From Chitinophaga varians (GTDB lineage Bacteria > Bacteroidota > Bacteroidia > Chitinophagales > Chitinophagaceae), in assembly GCF_012641275.1 (NCBI RefSeq), contig NZ_JABAIA010000003.1:1550001-1614000 (forward strand): DNA of 64,000 bases, in the 5' to 3' direction. Made by a program: the position numbers and the translations under genes. Shown one piece after another: positions 49,220 to 57,236 of this stretch (positions are counted from its first letter, which is position 1; each line of letters opens with the position of its first letter). The notes below the pieces were generated by a model. It did not search any database. It saw only the letters and a list, made by a program, of their open reading frames with translations, and had not been told where the DNA came from.

Positions 49220-50396
49220 AGAAGGCTTCTGCCAGTGACAGGTAAAATCCTTTCTGCCTGGACTCGCCGTCTCTCTTCTCACCAACGGCATAGTCTATAC
49301 GAATTGTCAGTTTTGCGTTTTCGTCATAGAAGTAGCGGATACCACCGCCAAAGCTGGGCTTAAAGCCGTTAAGCGCAAAATTGTGGTTATTGAACACAGA
49401 ACCGGCACCGGCAAAAGCGGCCAGTGCGAACTTCGGCCAGATGTCCACAAACCATATTTTGATATGCATTTTCGGATCAATCAGGTAACGGTACTCCGCC
49501 TGTCCTGCCAGGTAATTCTGATCACGGTAACGGCCGGTGTAATAACCGCGCATCATATTATCATTCCCCATTTCGGGCAACAGGTAAAAAGGCAGTTTGT
49601 CGCCCTGCAGGCTGTTGAACACGCCGTTCAGTCCCAATGTGCTTTTGGGAGACAATGAAATAAAATGCGAGCCCTGTGCTTCCAGCTTGAACAATGGCTC
49701 TGAGCTGACAAACGCCGGCGCATAAGCCGCATTCAGCCGCAGCCACCAGCCTTTACGGGTGTAGTTCTGGTTGTCACGGTTATCGAAGATGCCGGTCAGC
49801 CCGATGAAAGTCACATGGCCACCATCCTTGCCTACCAGCGGCATCGTGTTGTAGATGCCTTTGTCATCTTTACTGCTGTAGGAATCGTTTTGGTACAGCA
49901 GCGAAGCACCGGCGTAAAAATGGCCGCCAACACGGCGTTCCGCTTCCAGCTGCGCTTTATAGCGGGTATTATTCAACAGGGAGCGGTCATCGTGACGCGT
50001 TTCATTACCGATACCAAAGAAATACAGCGGGAAGTTATGGTACCGCAGATTGCCCTTGTAATGCCAGGTATTACCACGGGTCCAGATATTGGCCTTCAGA
50101 TCTATTTTGAACTGGCTCTCGGTAGTGATGGCCGGAATCAGGTTCAACGTGGAGTTACGGGTGGTGATGTCCGGATTTTTATTGTCTGTATAAAAAGAAT
50201 ACAACATGGCGGCGCCAATTTCCAGTCCTTTTTCCTGGGAATAGCCCAGTACGGGCAGCGGGAAAAAGCTGCGCTTCCGGAATGCAAGACTATCCGCCGG
50301 AGGGGGTGTCCTGCCTGTAGAAACTGTGTCCTGTTGCGCCTGGGTGCCAATGGCCAAAGAAACGAACAACGCCGTGATAGTAAGTGCTTTATACAT
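49218..50396 (-). CDS. Omp85/BamA-family barrel without POTRA domains
   Basis: 392 residues; signal peptide MYKALTITALFVSLAIGTQAQ. A short linker is followed by a 16-strand-type barrel starting 'FFPLPVLGYSQEKGLEIGAAMLYSFY'. The Omp85 hallmark motif of strand 13/loop 6 is seen as 'MMRGYYTGRYRDQN' ('(V/M)RGy..gryrD'), and the last strand ends 'GFYLSLAEAF' with a C-terminal Phe. No POTRA repeats, so it is unlike BamA and TamA proper and nearer to the short 'surface antigen' group. Role unknown. Its -7 box is only 5 nt before the ATG. Confidence 0.85.
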   Translation of the reverse strand: MYKALTITALFVSLAIGTQAQQDTVSTGRTPPPADSLAFRKRSFFPLPVLGYSQEKGLEIGAAMLYSFYTDNKNPDITTRNSTLNLIPAITTESQFKIDLKANIWTRGNTWHYKGNLRYHNFPLYFFGIGNETRHDDRSLLNNTRYKAQLEAERRVGGHFYAGASLLYQNDSYSSKDDKGIYNTMPLVGKDGGHVTFIGLTGIFDNRDNQNYTRKGWWLRLNAAYAPAFVSSEPLFKLEAQGSHFISLSPKSTLGLNGVFNSLQGDKLPFYLLPEMGNDNMMRGYYTGRYRDQNYLAGQAEYRYLIDPKMHIKIWFVDIWPKFALAAFAGAGSVFNNHNFALNGFKPSFGGGIRYFYDENAKLTIRIDYAVGEKRDGESRQKGFYLSLAEAF

Positions 50397-50401
50397 GGCC
50401 G

Positions 50402-50409
50402 CAAATGTA
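50402..50409 (-). promoter_or_regulatory. candidate -7 element (TACATTTG) abutting the start codon
   Basis: A full TAnnTTTG match on the minus strand, 5 nt before the ATG at 50396. Use would yield a nearly leaderless mRNA. Confidence 0.4.
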
Positions 50410-50418
50410 CACCATAAA

Positions 50419-50538
50419 CAATTACGAATGACGAATTACGAATTACGAATGGAAGAGCTGTTTAAGGCAAAGGTCACTTGGTGACTGCTCTGACCGGGAT
50501 TCCTCCATTCGTAATTCGTAATTCGTAATTTGTAATTG
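50419..50538. repeat. palindrome E: 35-bp arms of tandem ATTACGA units
   Basis: Left arm 50419-50453 and right arm 50504-50538 pair with 2 mismatches. Each arm is four 7-nt units ATTACGA. The 50-nt loop holds GTCAC-TTG-GTGAC. It starts 2 nt after the SelW-like stop on the minus strand. Same units and polarity as palindrome B, 36 kb away, but a different loop. Confidence 0.9.
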
Positions 50539-50540
50539 AT

Positions 50541-50816
50541 TTAGCGGTCTGAATGGCCCAGTTGTTTATCGGGTGCTACCAGATCGCGCACGAGTTGTTT
50601 CAGGAATTTTATTTCCGGGAAATGCCCGGCTTCTTTCCGGTCGAAGATCTGCTGATCGTTCAGGAAGATGGTGTAGGTGCCGGCGGTTTCGCTGGGGCGT
50701 AATGTCACGCCTCCCAGTTCAGCCGTGAAGGTAGTCAGCAGCTCCTGGGCCATATAGGCAGCCCGGAGCAGCCAGCCACATTTGGGACAATATTCGATGG
50801 TGATGACCGGTTTCAT
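50541..50816 (-). CDS. SelT/SelW/SelH (Rdx) family thioredoxin-like protein
   Basis: 91 residues with the family's N-terminal strand and redox motif: 'VITIEYCPKCGWLLRAAYMAQELL', CxxC at 10-13. There is Cys rather than selenocysteine and no need for SECIS decoding. It continues with 'VTLRPSETAGTYTIFLNDQQIFDRKEAGHFPEIKFLKQLVRD', matching the 'G.f.V.lng..v..r...g.fP....l...vr' pattern. A thiol redox role is inferred. The stop is 2 nt from palindrome E. The Omp85-like gene downstream has its own -7 box, so the two are probably separate units. Confidence 0.92.
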   Translation of the reverse strand: MKPVITIEYCPKCGWLLRAAYMAQELLTTFTAELGGVTLRPSETAGTYTIFLNDQQIFDRKEAGHFPEIKFLKQLVRDLVAPDKQLGHSDR

Positions 50817-50979
50817 GATAATTCACTGATGTTTAGGACATTAGGTGTCAGGGCACGCTCGACAAGTATAGCCGTTGCCGGTAGGTGGCCTGTTTACCCG
50901 AAAGATACGACTGTATTCGGATTTCGGCAGGTATAACACAAAAATCACACGTCCTGCGCCACAATTTGTTGCCTGTTCT

Positions 50980-51010
50980 TTTGAATCGTCCGCCTTTATC
51001 TTTATTTTTA
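50980..51010 (+). promoter_or_regulatory. candidate promoter of the histidine kinase gene
   Basis: TTTG (50980-50983), 19 nt, then TATTTTTA (51003-51010), 7 of 8 matches to TAnnTTTG with the correct spacing. The ATG at 51074 is 63 nt downstream. Confidence 0.5.
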
Positions 51011-51073
51011 TGCCATAATTAAAGCGTACGTCCCCGAATCGCTCTACTATGTCACAGCCAACAATAATACCTT

Positions 51074-53095
51074 ATGCTGCCGGCCATACCTTTGAAAAAA
51101 TGTATCTTTATTCCCTTGTGTTTATTGCTTCTGTCCCCTGCCACCAGAGCGCAACAAACCGGAATAGACAGCCTGCAGTTCAACCTTAACGCGCACCTCC
51201 AGCGGGACACTGTCAGAGTGGACCTGCTGAACCAACTATCACGCCTATACTTTACCAAAGACGCAGGTATCGCTGCCCGTTTGGGAGAAGAAGCCCTCAG
51301 TATCAGCAATGAACTGGGTTATGTCAAAGGAAAAATATGGGCCACCCGTAACCTTGCCTTGGTAGAAAACACCAAGGGCAACCTGGACAAACAATTGCAG
51401 CTCACCTTCACCGCCCTGAAACTGGCAGAGGCGCAAGGTGAACCGCGCATCCTCGGCATCCTCAATAATGATGTGGGTAACATTTTCACGGAACAAAACA
51501 GTCCGCGGGACGCATTGATTTATCTGCTGAAATCCCTCCAGATAAAAGAGCAACTAAAAGAAACCCCCGAAATCAGCAAAACCCTTAATAATATTGGCTC
51601 TGCCTATATCGCCCTGAAAAAAACCGATTCCGCCCTACTCTATTTAACCAGGTCCGAAAAACTCAAACTGTCACTGCGGGATGAGCGCGGGCTGGCCTAT
51701 ACCTACGAGAACATGGGTATCGTGGCCATGCTGGAGCACCGGTACCAGACAGCGCTGCGATATCACGAACTGTCGGCCCGGTATTATAAAAACACCGATA
51801 ATCAACCCGGTATCACCAAAGCCAGCCTGAACCTGGCTGAAGTGCAAACCCTGCTGGGCGACCTGAACAGCGCAGAAAAAAACCTGGACACCGCCCTGGC
51901 CATCAATTCGAAGCTGGGCAACGTGAAAAATGAGATGATCTATTATAAGATCCGCTCCAGGCTGGATTCCGCGCGACATGATTACGCCTCTGCCCTGAAA
52001 CATTATCAGGCCTTCAGCGAGCGCAACATCGATTATTTTAATATAGAGAAGCTCCGGCAGATCAGCCGCTCCACCATGAAATATGAAACGGAGAAAAAAC
52101 AACGGGAAAATGTGATGCTTAAAAAGGAGCAACAACTGCACCTGGCCACCATCCAGCAACAGCGCGTACTGGTGTTGTCCGGCGCCGCCCTGTTCCTCGC
52201 CCTGTTACTGATCACTGCCATGGTGTACCGGTTGTACAAACATCAACAGGAACTCTACCAGCAGCTCAACAGCAAGAACCAGGAAGTGTCCCTGCAAAAC
52301 CATATCATCCTCGAACAGAACGCCACACTGGAAAACCTCAACCAGGTAAAAGATAAAATATTCTCCGTCATCTCCCACGACCTGCGGTCTCCGCTGGCCA
52401 TTCTCGAAGGACTGCTGTTCCTGCTGAAAGATGAAAAGATCGACGCCCAACAGTTCCGTTTTTATACCGATGAACTGTGGCGCGACGTAAAAAACACTGC
52501 GTACATGATGGACAATATGTTGCAGTGGGCCAGCAACCAGATGAAAGGCATCAGTGTAAAAGCCGATGACTTTGACCTGACGTTGCTGCTCAACCAGGAA
52601 TTTGAACTGCTGCAAACCATGGCGCGGCAAAAAGACGTCAAGCTTACCCATGAGCTGAAAAACGCTATCCTGGTATATGCCGACCCTGATATGATCAGGC
52701 TCGTGCTGCGTAATCTCATCAATAATGCCATCAAATTTACGCCCGGCGGCGGCGAGATCGTGCTCAAAGCGCAGCTGGAAAAAGGAGAAGCGCAGGTGTC
52801 CGTAAAAGACAACGGTACCGGCATTCCTACGGATGATCAACACCGTATTTTCTCCAATATATACTACTCCACTACCGGCACCCGGAACGAAAAAGGCTGC
52901 GGCCTGGGGCTGCACCTGTCCAAAGACTTCGTGGAGCGTAACCATGGCCACATCTGGTTTGAAAGCAAACCGGGAGAAGGCAGCTGTTTCAGTTTCACCG
53001 TTCCCCTTTCCGATGAACAGGAGATTAACGCCCGTGGCTATACGGTGGTGCTGCAGGACAATCCTGTCAGCGGCATGAGCGTGCTGCGAAGATAG
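51074..53095 (+). CDS. TPR-containing sensor histidine kinase
   Basis: 673 residues. Signal/anchor at the N terminus ('KKCIFIPLCLLLLSPATRAQ'). About six TPR-like repeats in the periplasm (about 35-320, e.g. 'ISKTLNNIGSAYIALKKTDSALLYLTRS', 'GITKASLNLAEVQTLLGDLNSAEKNLDTAL'), one membrane helix (about 360-382) and a coiled linker. Then HisKA with the phospho-His in 'ISHDLRSPL' and an HATPase_c domain with N box 'LRNLINNAIKF', G1 'DNGTGIP' and G2 'GCGLGLHL'. Such TPR kinases are common in Bacteroidota; the ligand is unknown. No response regulator gene adjoins it. Confidence 0.94.
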   Translation: MLPAIPLKKCIFIPLCLLLLSPATRAQQTGIDSLQFNLNAHLQRDTVRVDLLNQLSRLYFTKDAGIAARLGEEALSISNELGYVKGKIWATRNLALVENTKGNLDKQLQLTFTALKLAEAQGEPRILGILNNDVGNIFTEQNSPRDALIYLLKSLQIKEQLKETPEISKTLNNIGSAYIALKKTDSALLYLTRSEKLKLSLRDERGLAYTYENMGIVAMLEHRYQTALRYHELSARYYKNTDNQPGITKASLNLAEVQTLLGDLNSAEKNLDTALAINSKLGNVKNEMIYYKIRSRLDSARHDYASALKHYQAFSERNIDYFNIEKLRQISRSTMKYETEKKQRENVMLKKEQQLHLATIQQQRVLVLSGAALFLALLLITAMVYRLYKHQQELYQQLNSKNQEVSLQNHIILEQNATLENLNQVKDKIFSVISHDLRSPLAILEGLLFLLKDEKIDAQQFRFYTDELWRDVKNTAYMMDNMLQWASNQMKGISVKADDFDLTLLLNQEFELLQTMARQKDVKLTHELKNAILVYADPDMIRLVLRNLINNAIKFTPGGGEIVLKAQLEKGEAQVSVKDNGTGIPTDDQHRIFSNIYYSTTGTRNEKGCGLGLHLSKDFVERNHGHIWFESKPGEGSCFSFTVPLSDEQEINARGYTVVLQDNPVSGMSVLRR

Positions 53096-53096
53096 T

Positions 53097-53561
53097 TTAT
53101 ACCAGTCCGAACGCAGTGGTGTGTTTGATCTCCGTCATCACGAAGGAGCTGTGCACCTGTGCAATATTTTCGATCGCCGCCAGTTTGTTGGTCAGGAAAT
53201 GCTGATAACGCCGCATATCGTCCACTACTACTTTCAGCAGATAATCGAACGTGCCCGCCACGTGATAACATTCCATCACTTCCTCCATCTGGCTGATGGC
53301 CAGTTCAAATTTTTTCAGCAACGGCTGTGAATGCAGCTGCAGCGACACATTACAGAAGGCCACCAGGGTTTTGCCTATTTTCTCCGGGTGCAGCAGGGTG
53401 ACGTAGTTCCGGATAACGCCCATTTTCTCAATTTTTTTCAGCCGTTCGTAAGTAGGGGTAACGCTTAAGCCTATACGATGTGCTATTTCCTTGGTGTTGA
53501 GGCGGGCATTTTCCTGGAGCACTTCCAGGATGCGGCGGTCTGTTTTATCGAGCGTGTCCAT
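53097..53561 (-). CDS. Lrp/AsnC-family transcriptional regulator
   Basis: 154 residues. N-terminal winged helix-turn-helix ('LDKTDRRILEVLQENARLNTKEIAHRIGLSVTPTYERLKKIEKMGVI') and a C-terminal RAM (ligand-binding) domain ('ISQMEEVMECYHVAGTFDYLLKVVVDDMRRYQHFLTNKLAAI'). Members usually sense amino acids. It is divergent from the histidine decarboxylase gene, with start codons 166 nt apart, so control of that gene in answer to an amino acid (possibly His) is likely. A TATTTTTG box and a GC-rich hairpin lie in its leader. It converges with the histidine kinase gene, with 1 nt between. Confidence 0.94.
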   Translation of the reverse strand: MDTLDKTDRRILEVLQENARLNTKEIAHRIGLSVTPTYERLKKIEKMGVIRNYVTLLHPEKIGKTLVAFCNVSLQLHSQPLLKKFELAISQMEEVMECYHVAGTFDYLLKVVVDDMRRYQHFLTNKLAAIENIAQVHSSFVMTEIKHTTAFGLV

Positions 53562-53580
53562 AGCAGAAGGTTTTATCTGA

Positions 53581-53606
53581 AAAAGCGGCCGCGGGCGGTC
53601 GCTTTT
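53581..53606 (-). promoter_or_regulatory. hairpin in the leader of the Lrp gene
   Basis: AAAAGCGGCCGC (53581-53592) pairs with GCGGTCGCTTTT (53595-53606), with one G-T mismatch. It lies between the -7 box at 53631-53638 and the ATG at 53561. On the minus strand it ends in TTTTT, so premature termination (attenuation) is possible. Confidence 0.4.
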
Positions 53607-53630
53607 AGTTAATTTAAACTACAATACAAC

Positions 53631-53638
53631 CAAAAATA
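53631..53638 (-). promoter_or_regulatory. candidate -7 element of the Lrp gene (TATTTTTG)
   Basis: A full TAnnTTTG match on the minus strand, 69 nt before the ATG at 53561. No clear -33 box. Confidence 0.45.
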
Positions 53639-53727
53639 GTATATATTTTCTGATCTTACCGTAATATCGGTTCATTTCAATGGCATTTACATAGCTTCGC
53701 AGCATCATACACCTGTAATTGCCGATT

Positions 53728-54858
53728 ATGAAAGATCACCCGTTACCTGCCGCCGATGCGGCTATGCTGGACCGTTTGCTGGCTGAAGTACAAGACCACA
53801 CCCGGCACTTCCTGGGCTATCCGGTATCCAAAGATTTTGACTACAGTCCGCTGTTCCCGTTTTTACAATATCCGCTGAATAACCTGGGAGACCCGTTTGT
53901 GGACTGTACCTACACCGTAGGTTCCCGGGAGATGGAAAAATATGTTGTGGAATTTTTTGCCCGGCTGTTCCGTGCGCCGGCCAATGACTGGTGGGGCTAT
54001 GTCACCAACGGCGGTTCGGAAGGCAACCTGTATGGGCTGTACCTCGCGCGGGAGCTATATCCCAAGGCGATGGTGTATTATTCCGAAGCTACCCACTACA
54101 GCGTACAAAAGAACCTGCACCTGCTGAATATGCCCAGTATCATGATCCGGACGTTGCCCAACGGGGAGATTGACTATAATGACCTGGAGCAGACGATGGG
54201 CATGAACCGGCATATGCCGGTGATCATGCTGGCCAATATCGGAACAACCATGACCGAAGCCAGGGACGACATAGGGCGTATTAAAGACATTTTGAAGCGC
54301 CTGGCCATCCGGCATCATTACATCCATGCTGACGGGGCATTGTCCGGCAGTTATTGCTCCTTTTTGGATCCAAGGCCCGCTTTTGACTTCGCAGATGGCG
54401 CTGACAGTATCGCCATCAGCGGACATAAATTTATAGGCTCTCCTATCCCCTGTGGCGTAGTGGTGGCCAAAAGGTCTTACCGTGACCGGATTGCCCGTTC
54501 TGTTGCTTATATCGGCAGTATGGACACTACCATCACGGGTTCAAGAAACGGCCACAGTCCGTTGTTTCTATGGTACGCGCTGAAAAGCCTCGGCCTTGCC
54601 GGCCTGGAAAAAAGGGCCCGGCACAGCCTGTCCGTAGCCGCCTATGCAGTGGACCGTTTCCGGGAAAACGGCATTGCTGCCTGGCGTAACCCCGATTCCA
54701 TCACGGTGGTATTTCCGGAACCGCCCGGAAATATCCGCCGGAAATGGCAGCTGGCCTCAGAAAACGGCTGGTCGCACATTATCTGCATGCCGAATGTGGA
54801 AACGTCCCAGATTGATACATTGCTGGCAGAGATGACTGCCGCTTCGGTGATGGTTTAA
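53728..54858 (+). CDS. hdc: PLP-dependent histidine decarboxylase
   Basis: 376 residues from ATG 53728 (a TTG three codons earlier is unneeded). This is the size of Morganella/Enterobacter-type Hdc (about 378). It would convert histidine to histamine and CO2. The PLP site is 'ISGHKFIGSP' with Lys234, near the equivalent Lys of those enzymes. 'EATHYSVQKN' holds the ring-stacking His123, 'ADGALSG' holds Asp202, and 'VTNGGSEGNLYG' binds the phosphate. Serine decarboxylases of plants are close relatives, so the substrate is not proved. Divergent Lrp-type regulator upstream. Shares its TAA with the convergent MscS gene (TTAA). Confidence 0.85.
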   Translation: MKDHPLPAADAAMLDRLLAEVQDHTRHFLGYPVSKDFDYSPLFPFLQYPLNNLGDPFVDCTYTVGSREMEKYVVEFFARLFRAPANDWWGYVTNGGSEGNLYGLYLARELYPKAMVYYSEATHYSVQKNLHLLNMPSIMIRTLPNGEIDYNDLEQTMGMNRHMPVIMLANIGTTMTEARDDIGRIKDILKRLAIRHHYIHADGALSGSYCSFLDPRPAFDFADGADSIAISGHKFIGSPIPCGVVVAKRSYRDRIARSVAYIGSMDTTITGSRNGHSPLFLWYALKSLGLAGLEKRARHSLSVAAYAVDRFRENGIAAWRNPDSITVVFPEPPGNIRRKWQLASENGWSHIICMPNVETSQIDTLLAEMTAASVMV

Positions 54859-55742
54859 GCTTTACCGCCTTCCGCGATAGCGATAATTTCCGTATTGAGC
54901 GCCCGTTTTATCAGGCGCTCTTTTTCTTTATCAGAATGTGGCACCAGCAGTTGCAGCTTGAACTGCACAAAATCTTTTTTTATTTCGAGGGTTTTGAGCG
55001 AAAAACTGTCTTCCCGGTAATAACGCTGATAGGCTTCTATAGACCTGCGCAGGCGCGCTTCCAGCTCTTCGGGCGTGAATTTATGTTTGTGGTCCAGTTC
55101 AAATTCGAGGCTTAGTTTCTTAATGTTCTGTTTGGACTGGTTCACCACGATGCTGGTAAACACCACAGAGTTAGGAATGATGACGATATCGTCATCATCG
55201 TTCTGCAACACTACGTTGATCAGCGTAATGTCCATGATTTTGCCTTTATACTCGCCTATTCTGACCTGGTCGCCGAGGGACAGCTGATCGGAGAACATCA
55301 CGATCAGGCCATTGATCATATTGGAGATATAGTCTTTTGTCAGCAGCGCGATCGCCGCGGCCACGATGGTGATGCTGGTAATGAGCCGCATCAGGTCCTG
55401 TCCGAAAAAGATGGGGATGGCCAGCAGGAAAAAGACCGTATTTAACACAGAAGTGATGCGGTTAATCCCCAGTATGAAGTTATCTTTCTCCAGTGGTTTA
55501 GTGCGATGGCGGCGGGTATACCAGGAAAGTATCACCAGCCAGGCGATAGAAATAACGATGTTGGCGCCAAGGAAAAAAGACAGCGCATTAGTGACCTTAA
55601 ACAACCAGGGGAACTTGTCATAGAACGCCGGATGTTCGAGGTTAAAATATATGATGCCGGAGTATACCAGCAGTTTAAATATGAATATGATCCGCTCCCG
55701 GCGGTTGGTATTTTTATAGGTTTTATCGGTTACCATCATCAT
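54855..55742 (-). CDS. MscS-family mechanosensitive channel
   Basis: 295 residues from ATG 55742 (ATGs at 55739 and 55736 also in frame); the longer frame adds 20 residues. Three to four membrane helices (about 20-38, 50-72, 90-125). The pore-lining helix with family pattern is about 'ITIVAAAIALLTKDYISNMINGLIVM', and the beta domain 'SLGDQVRIGEYKGKIMDITLINVVLQNDDDDIVIIPNSV' follows ('GD.v.ig...G.V..I.lr.T.l...dg..v.iPN'). Likely an osmotic release valve in the inner membrane. A TACTTTTG box lies 22 nt upstream. Confidence 0.92.
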   Translation of the reverse strand: MMMVTDKTYKNTNRRERIIFIFKLLVYSGIIYFNLEHPAFYDKFPWLFKVTNALSFFLGANIVISIAWLVILSWYTRRHRTKPLEKDNFILGINRITSVLNTVFFLLAIPIFFGQDLMRLITSITIVAAAIALLTKDYISNMINGLIVMFSDQLSLGDQVRIGEYKGKIMDITLINVVLQNDDDDIVIIPNSVVFTSIVVNQSKQNIKKLSLEFELDHKHKFTPEELEARLRRSIEAYQRYYREDSFSLKTLEIKKDFVQFKLQLLVPHSDKEKERLIKRALNTEIIAIAEGGKA

Positions 55743-55764
55743 AGTGATCCCACGCGCTTTCCCG

Positions 55765-55772
55765 CAAAAGTA
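55765..55772 (-). promoter_or_regulatory. candidate -7 element of the MscS gene (TACTTTTG)
   Basis: A full TAnnTTTG match on the minus strand, 22 nt before the start. No clear TTG at -33. Confidence 0.5.
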
Positions 55773-55814
55773 CAAAAGGCGCGCGGCTAAAAAAAGCGGC
55801 ATATGTGAGGAGGC

Positions 55815-56075
55815 CTACAGCTCACCCATTTTGTTAAGTATTTCAGTCCAGATGATGCGGGCTATTTGTTCACTTTCCACAATACGCAGATTGCCTTCCG
55901 GAGAGTCTGTATGATCTATCATGAAGGTCTGGGAATGGGGTTGAAAATCTTCCAATACATGTTCGCGGACATCAGGGATTACTTCATAAATGGTTTCATA
56001 AGCGATCCTGTTAATGCTAATGGTCAGGCCGTATGGTTTTCCTTTAATCATCACCGTTATGCTGTGCTTTTCCAT
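55815..56075 (-). CDS. small hypothetical protein
   Basis: 86 residues, no family recognised. Predicted from composition as cytosolic alpha/beta: 'ITVMIKGKPYGLTISINRIAYETIYEVIPD' gives two strands and a helix, and 'LRIVESEQIARIIWTEILNKMGEL' a C-terminal helix. The frame has codon use like its neighbours, a clean ATG and no overlap, so it is probably a gene. It lies upstream of the MscS gene on the same strand, with a GTGAG/CTCAC dyad at its end. Function unknown. Confidence 0.6.
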   Translation of the reverse strand: MEKHSITVMIKGKPYGLTISINRIAYETIYEVIPDVREHVLEDFQPHSQTFMIDHTDSPEGNLRIVESEQIARIIWTEILNKMGEL

Positions 56076-56127
56076 ACAAACTGGTTTTGATCCACTGTTA
56101 AAGGTGCAATAGGTATGCCATATAAAA

Positions 56128-56154
56128 AGACCGGTGACACTTGGTTACCGGTCT
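56128..56154. terminator. intrinsic terminator of the histone-like gene
   Basis: AGACCGGT (56128-56135) with ACCGGTCT (56147-56154), inner AC/GT, flanked by TTTTT on the minus strand and CTTTTTG on the plus strand. It lies 37 nt after the stop at 56192. Confidence 0.75.
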
Positions 56155-56191
56155 CTTTTTGTATATAAACAGAAGGATAAAACGGTCTGTT

Positions 56192-56644
56192 TCACGCAGT
56201 GGCCATAGCGCGGTGTCTGGTGGTTTTCTTATGTGCGGCGGCCCCTCTTTTGGCGGTGGATTTTTTAACAGATGTTTTACGATGTGTTGCTTTTTTTGCC
56301 GTGGTTGCTTTTTTGGCAGTTGTCTTTTTGGCAGCTGTTTTCCTGGCGGTTGTTTTTCCTGCAGTGGCCCTTTTAGCCGTCGTTTTTTTCGCAGCGGCTT
56401 TTTTAGGCGCTGCTTTTTTTGCGCTGGATTTTTTAGTGGTTGTTTTTTTTGCGGTTGATTTTTTTGCTGCCGCTTTTTTAGGGACTTTCGCCCCTTCTTT
56501 TCTTGCTTCAGACAATCCGATGGCGATCGCCTGTTTGGGGTTTGTTACCTTTTTGCCACTTCGGCCACTTTTAAGTTTGCCTTCGTGCATCTCATGCATG
56601 GATTTTTCCACTTTCTCCTGAGACTTCCTGGAATACTTTGCCAT
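56192..56644 (-). CDS. DUF6496 protein with histone-H1-like Lys/Ala-rich tail
   Basis: 150 residues from ATG 56644 (MAKYSRKSQEKVEKSMHEMH); the longer frame adds 18 hydrophobic residues that lack support. Residues 1-55 match the DUF6496 pattern ('KVEKSMHEMHEGKLKSGRSGKKVTNPKQAIAIGLSEARKEG'). Residues 56-150 are low-complexity repeats of Lys, Ala and Thr ('AAKKTTAKK', 'KKAAPKKAAAKK'), as in bacterial H1-like proteins (AlgP, Hc1), which bind and compact DNA. Nucleoid binding is inferred from composition. It is divergent from a KGG stress gene; both could belong to stationary-phase or stress regulation. Confidence 0.82.
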   Translation of the reverse strand: MAKYSRKSQEKVEKSMHEMHEGKLKSGRSGKKVTNPKQAIAIGLSEARKEGAKVPKKAAAKKSTAKKTTTKKSSAKKAAPKKAAAKKTTAKRATAGKTTARKTAAKKTTAKKATTAKKATHRKTSVKKSTAKRGAAAHKKTTRHRAMATA

Positions 56645-56740
56645 GATTTGAAGATTTAAATGGGTTAAAAAAAGAAGTAACAGGTGTAAATGAAACAAAT
56701 TATACGCCAGCTGATAGCAGTCAAAATCAATCAGAAATAT

Positions 56741-56747
56741 GGGGAAA
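56741..56747 (+). promoter_or_regulatory. GGGGAAA string, weak look-alike of the DUF4142 motif
   Basis: 'ATATGGGGAAAG' here resembles the 'ATA..TGGGGAAAAG' core of the DUF4142 sites and stands 165 nt before the KGG gene start, similar to the 149-154 nt there. The flanking sequence does not match, so it could be chance. Confidence 0.25.
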
Positions 56748-56911
56748 GGGGGCTAAAACTGTGTTAAAAATTCTATGTATTGTGGAACGAATTGCCCCAT
56801 CAGCAGTTGCGGAGGAACTGCAAAACGCCTGTATACGGCGATTCGGCCGGTGGCATGTATATTGATCGACTTCTACGCAATATTGTTCACTAAACTATAA
56901 AATCCAGGATT

Positions 56912-57235
56912 ATGGAACACATCAGGTATCAACAACTCGCACCGAGTGCCGAGAACCACGAGAAGAGTCCAACAGACAAACCCAAACACAGCAAACGGGG
57001 ATTTGCATCCATGGACCCTGAACAACAACGTGCTATTTCCAGAGAAGGTGGCAGGGCTGCTCATCAGCAAGGTGTCGCCCACAAATTTACCTCTGAAGAA
57101 GCCCGTGCGGCCGGTAAAAAAGGTGGCGAGGCAGTAAGCCGCAACCGCGAACACATGGCGGCAATTGGCAGAAAAGGTGGCACTAACCGCGGCAAAAAGA
57201 AGAATAATGCGACCACTGAAGAAAATAACTTCTGA
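56912..57235 (+). CDS. KGG-repeat stress protein (GsiB/YciG-like)
   Basis: 107 residues, hydrophilic, no signal. Three KGG-type repeats from residue 28: 'KRGFASMDPEQQRAISREGGRAAH', 'HKFTSEEARAAGKKGGEAVS' and 'NREHMAAIGRKGG', each with the 'f..ms.e..r.ia.kGG' pattern, then a Lys-rich tail. In B. subtilis GsiB and E. coli YciG proteins of this type are induced by general stress and are hydrophilin-like. Divergent from the histone-like gene. Palindrome F begins 1 nt after its stop. Confidence 0.9.
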   Translation: MEHIRYQQLAPSAENHEKSPTDKPKHSKRGFASMDPEQQRAISREGGRAAHQQGVAHKFTSEEARAAGKKGGEAVSRNREHMAAIGRKGGTNRGKKKNNATTEENNF

Positions 57236-57236
57236 T

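Noticed and set aside
56199..56621. Hydrophobic plus-strand frame resembling a membrane protein
   Set aside because: It is the complement of Lys/Ala codon repeats of the H1-like gene; the Val/Phe/Leu pattern is a by-product.
56192..56644. Tandem DNA repeat array in the H1-like gene
   Set aside because: The repetition comes from AAG/GCC/ACC codons of a low-complexity tail, not from a separate repeat element.
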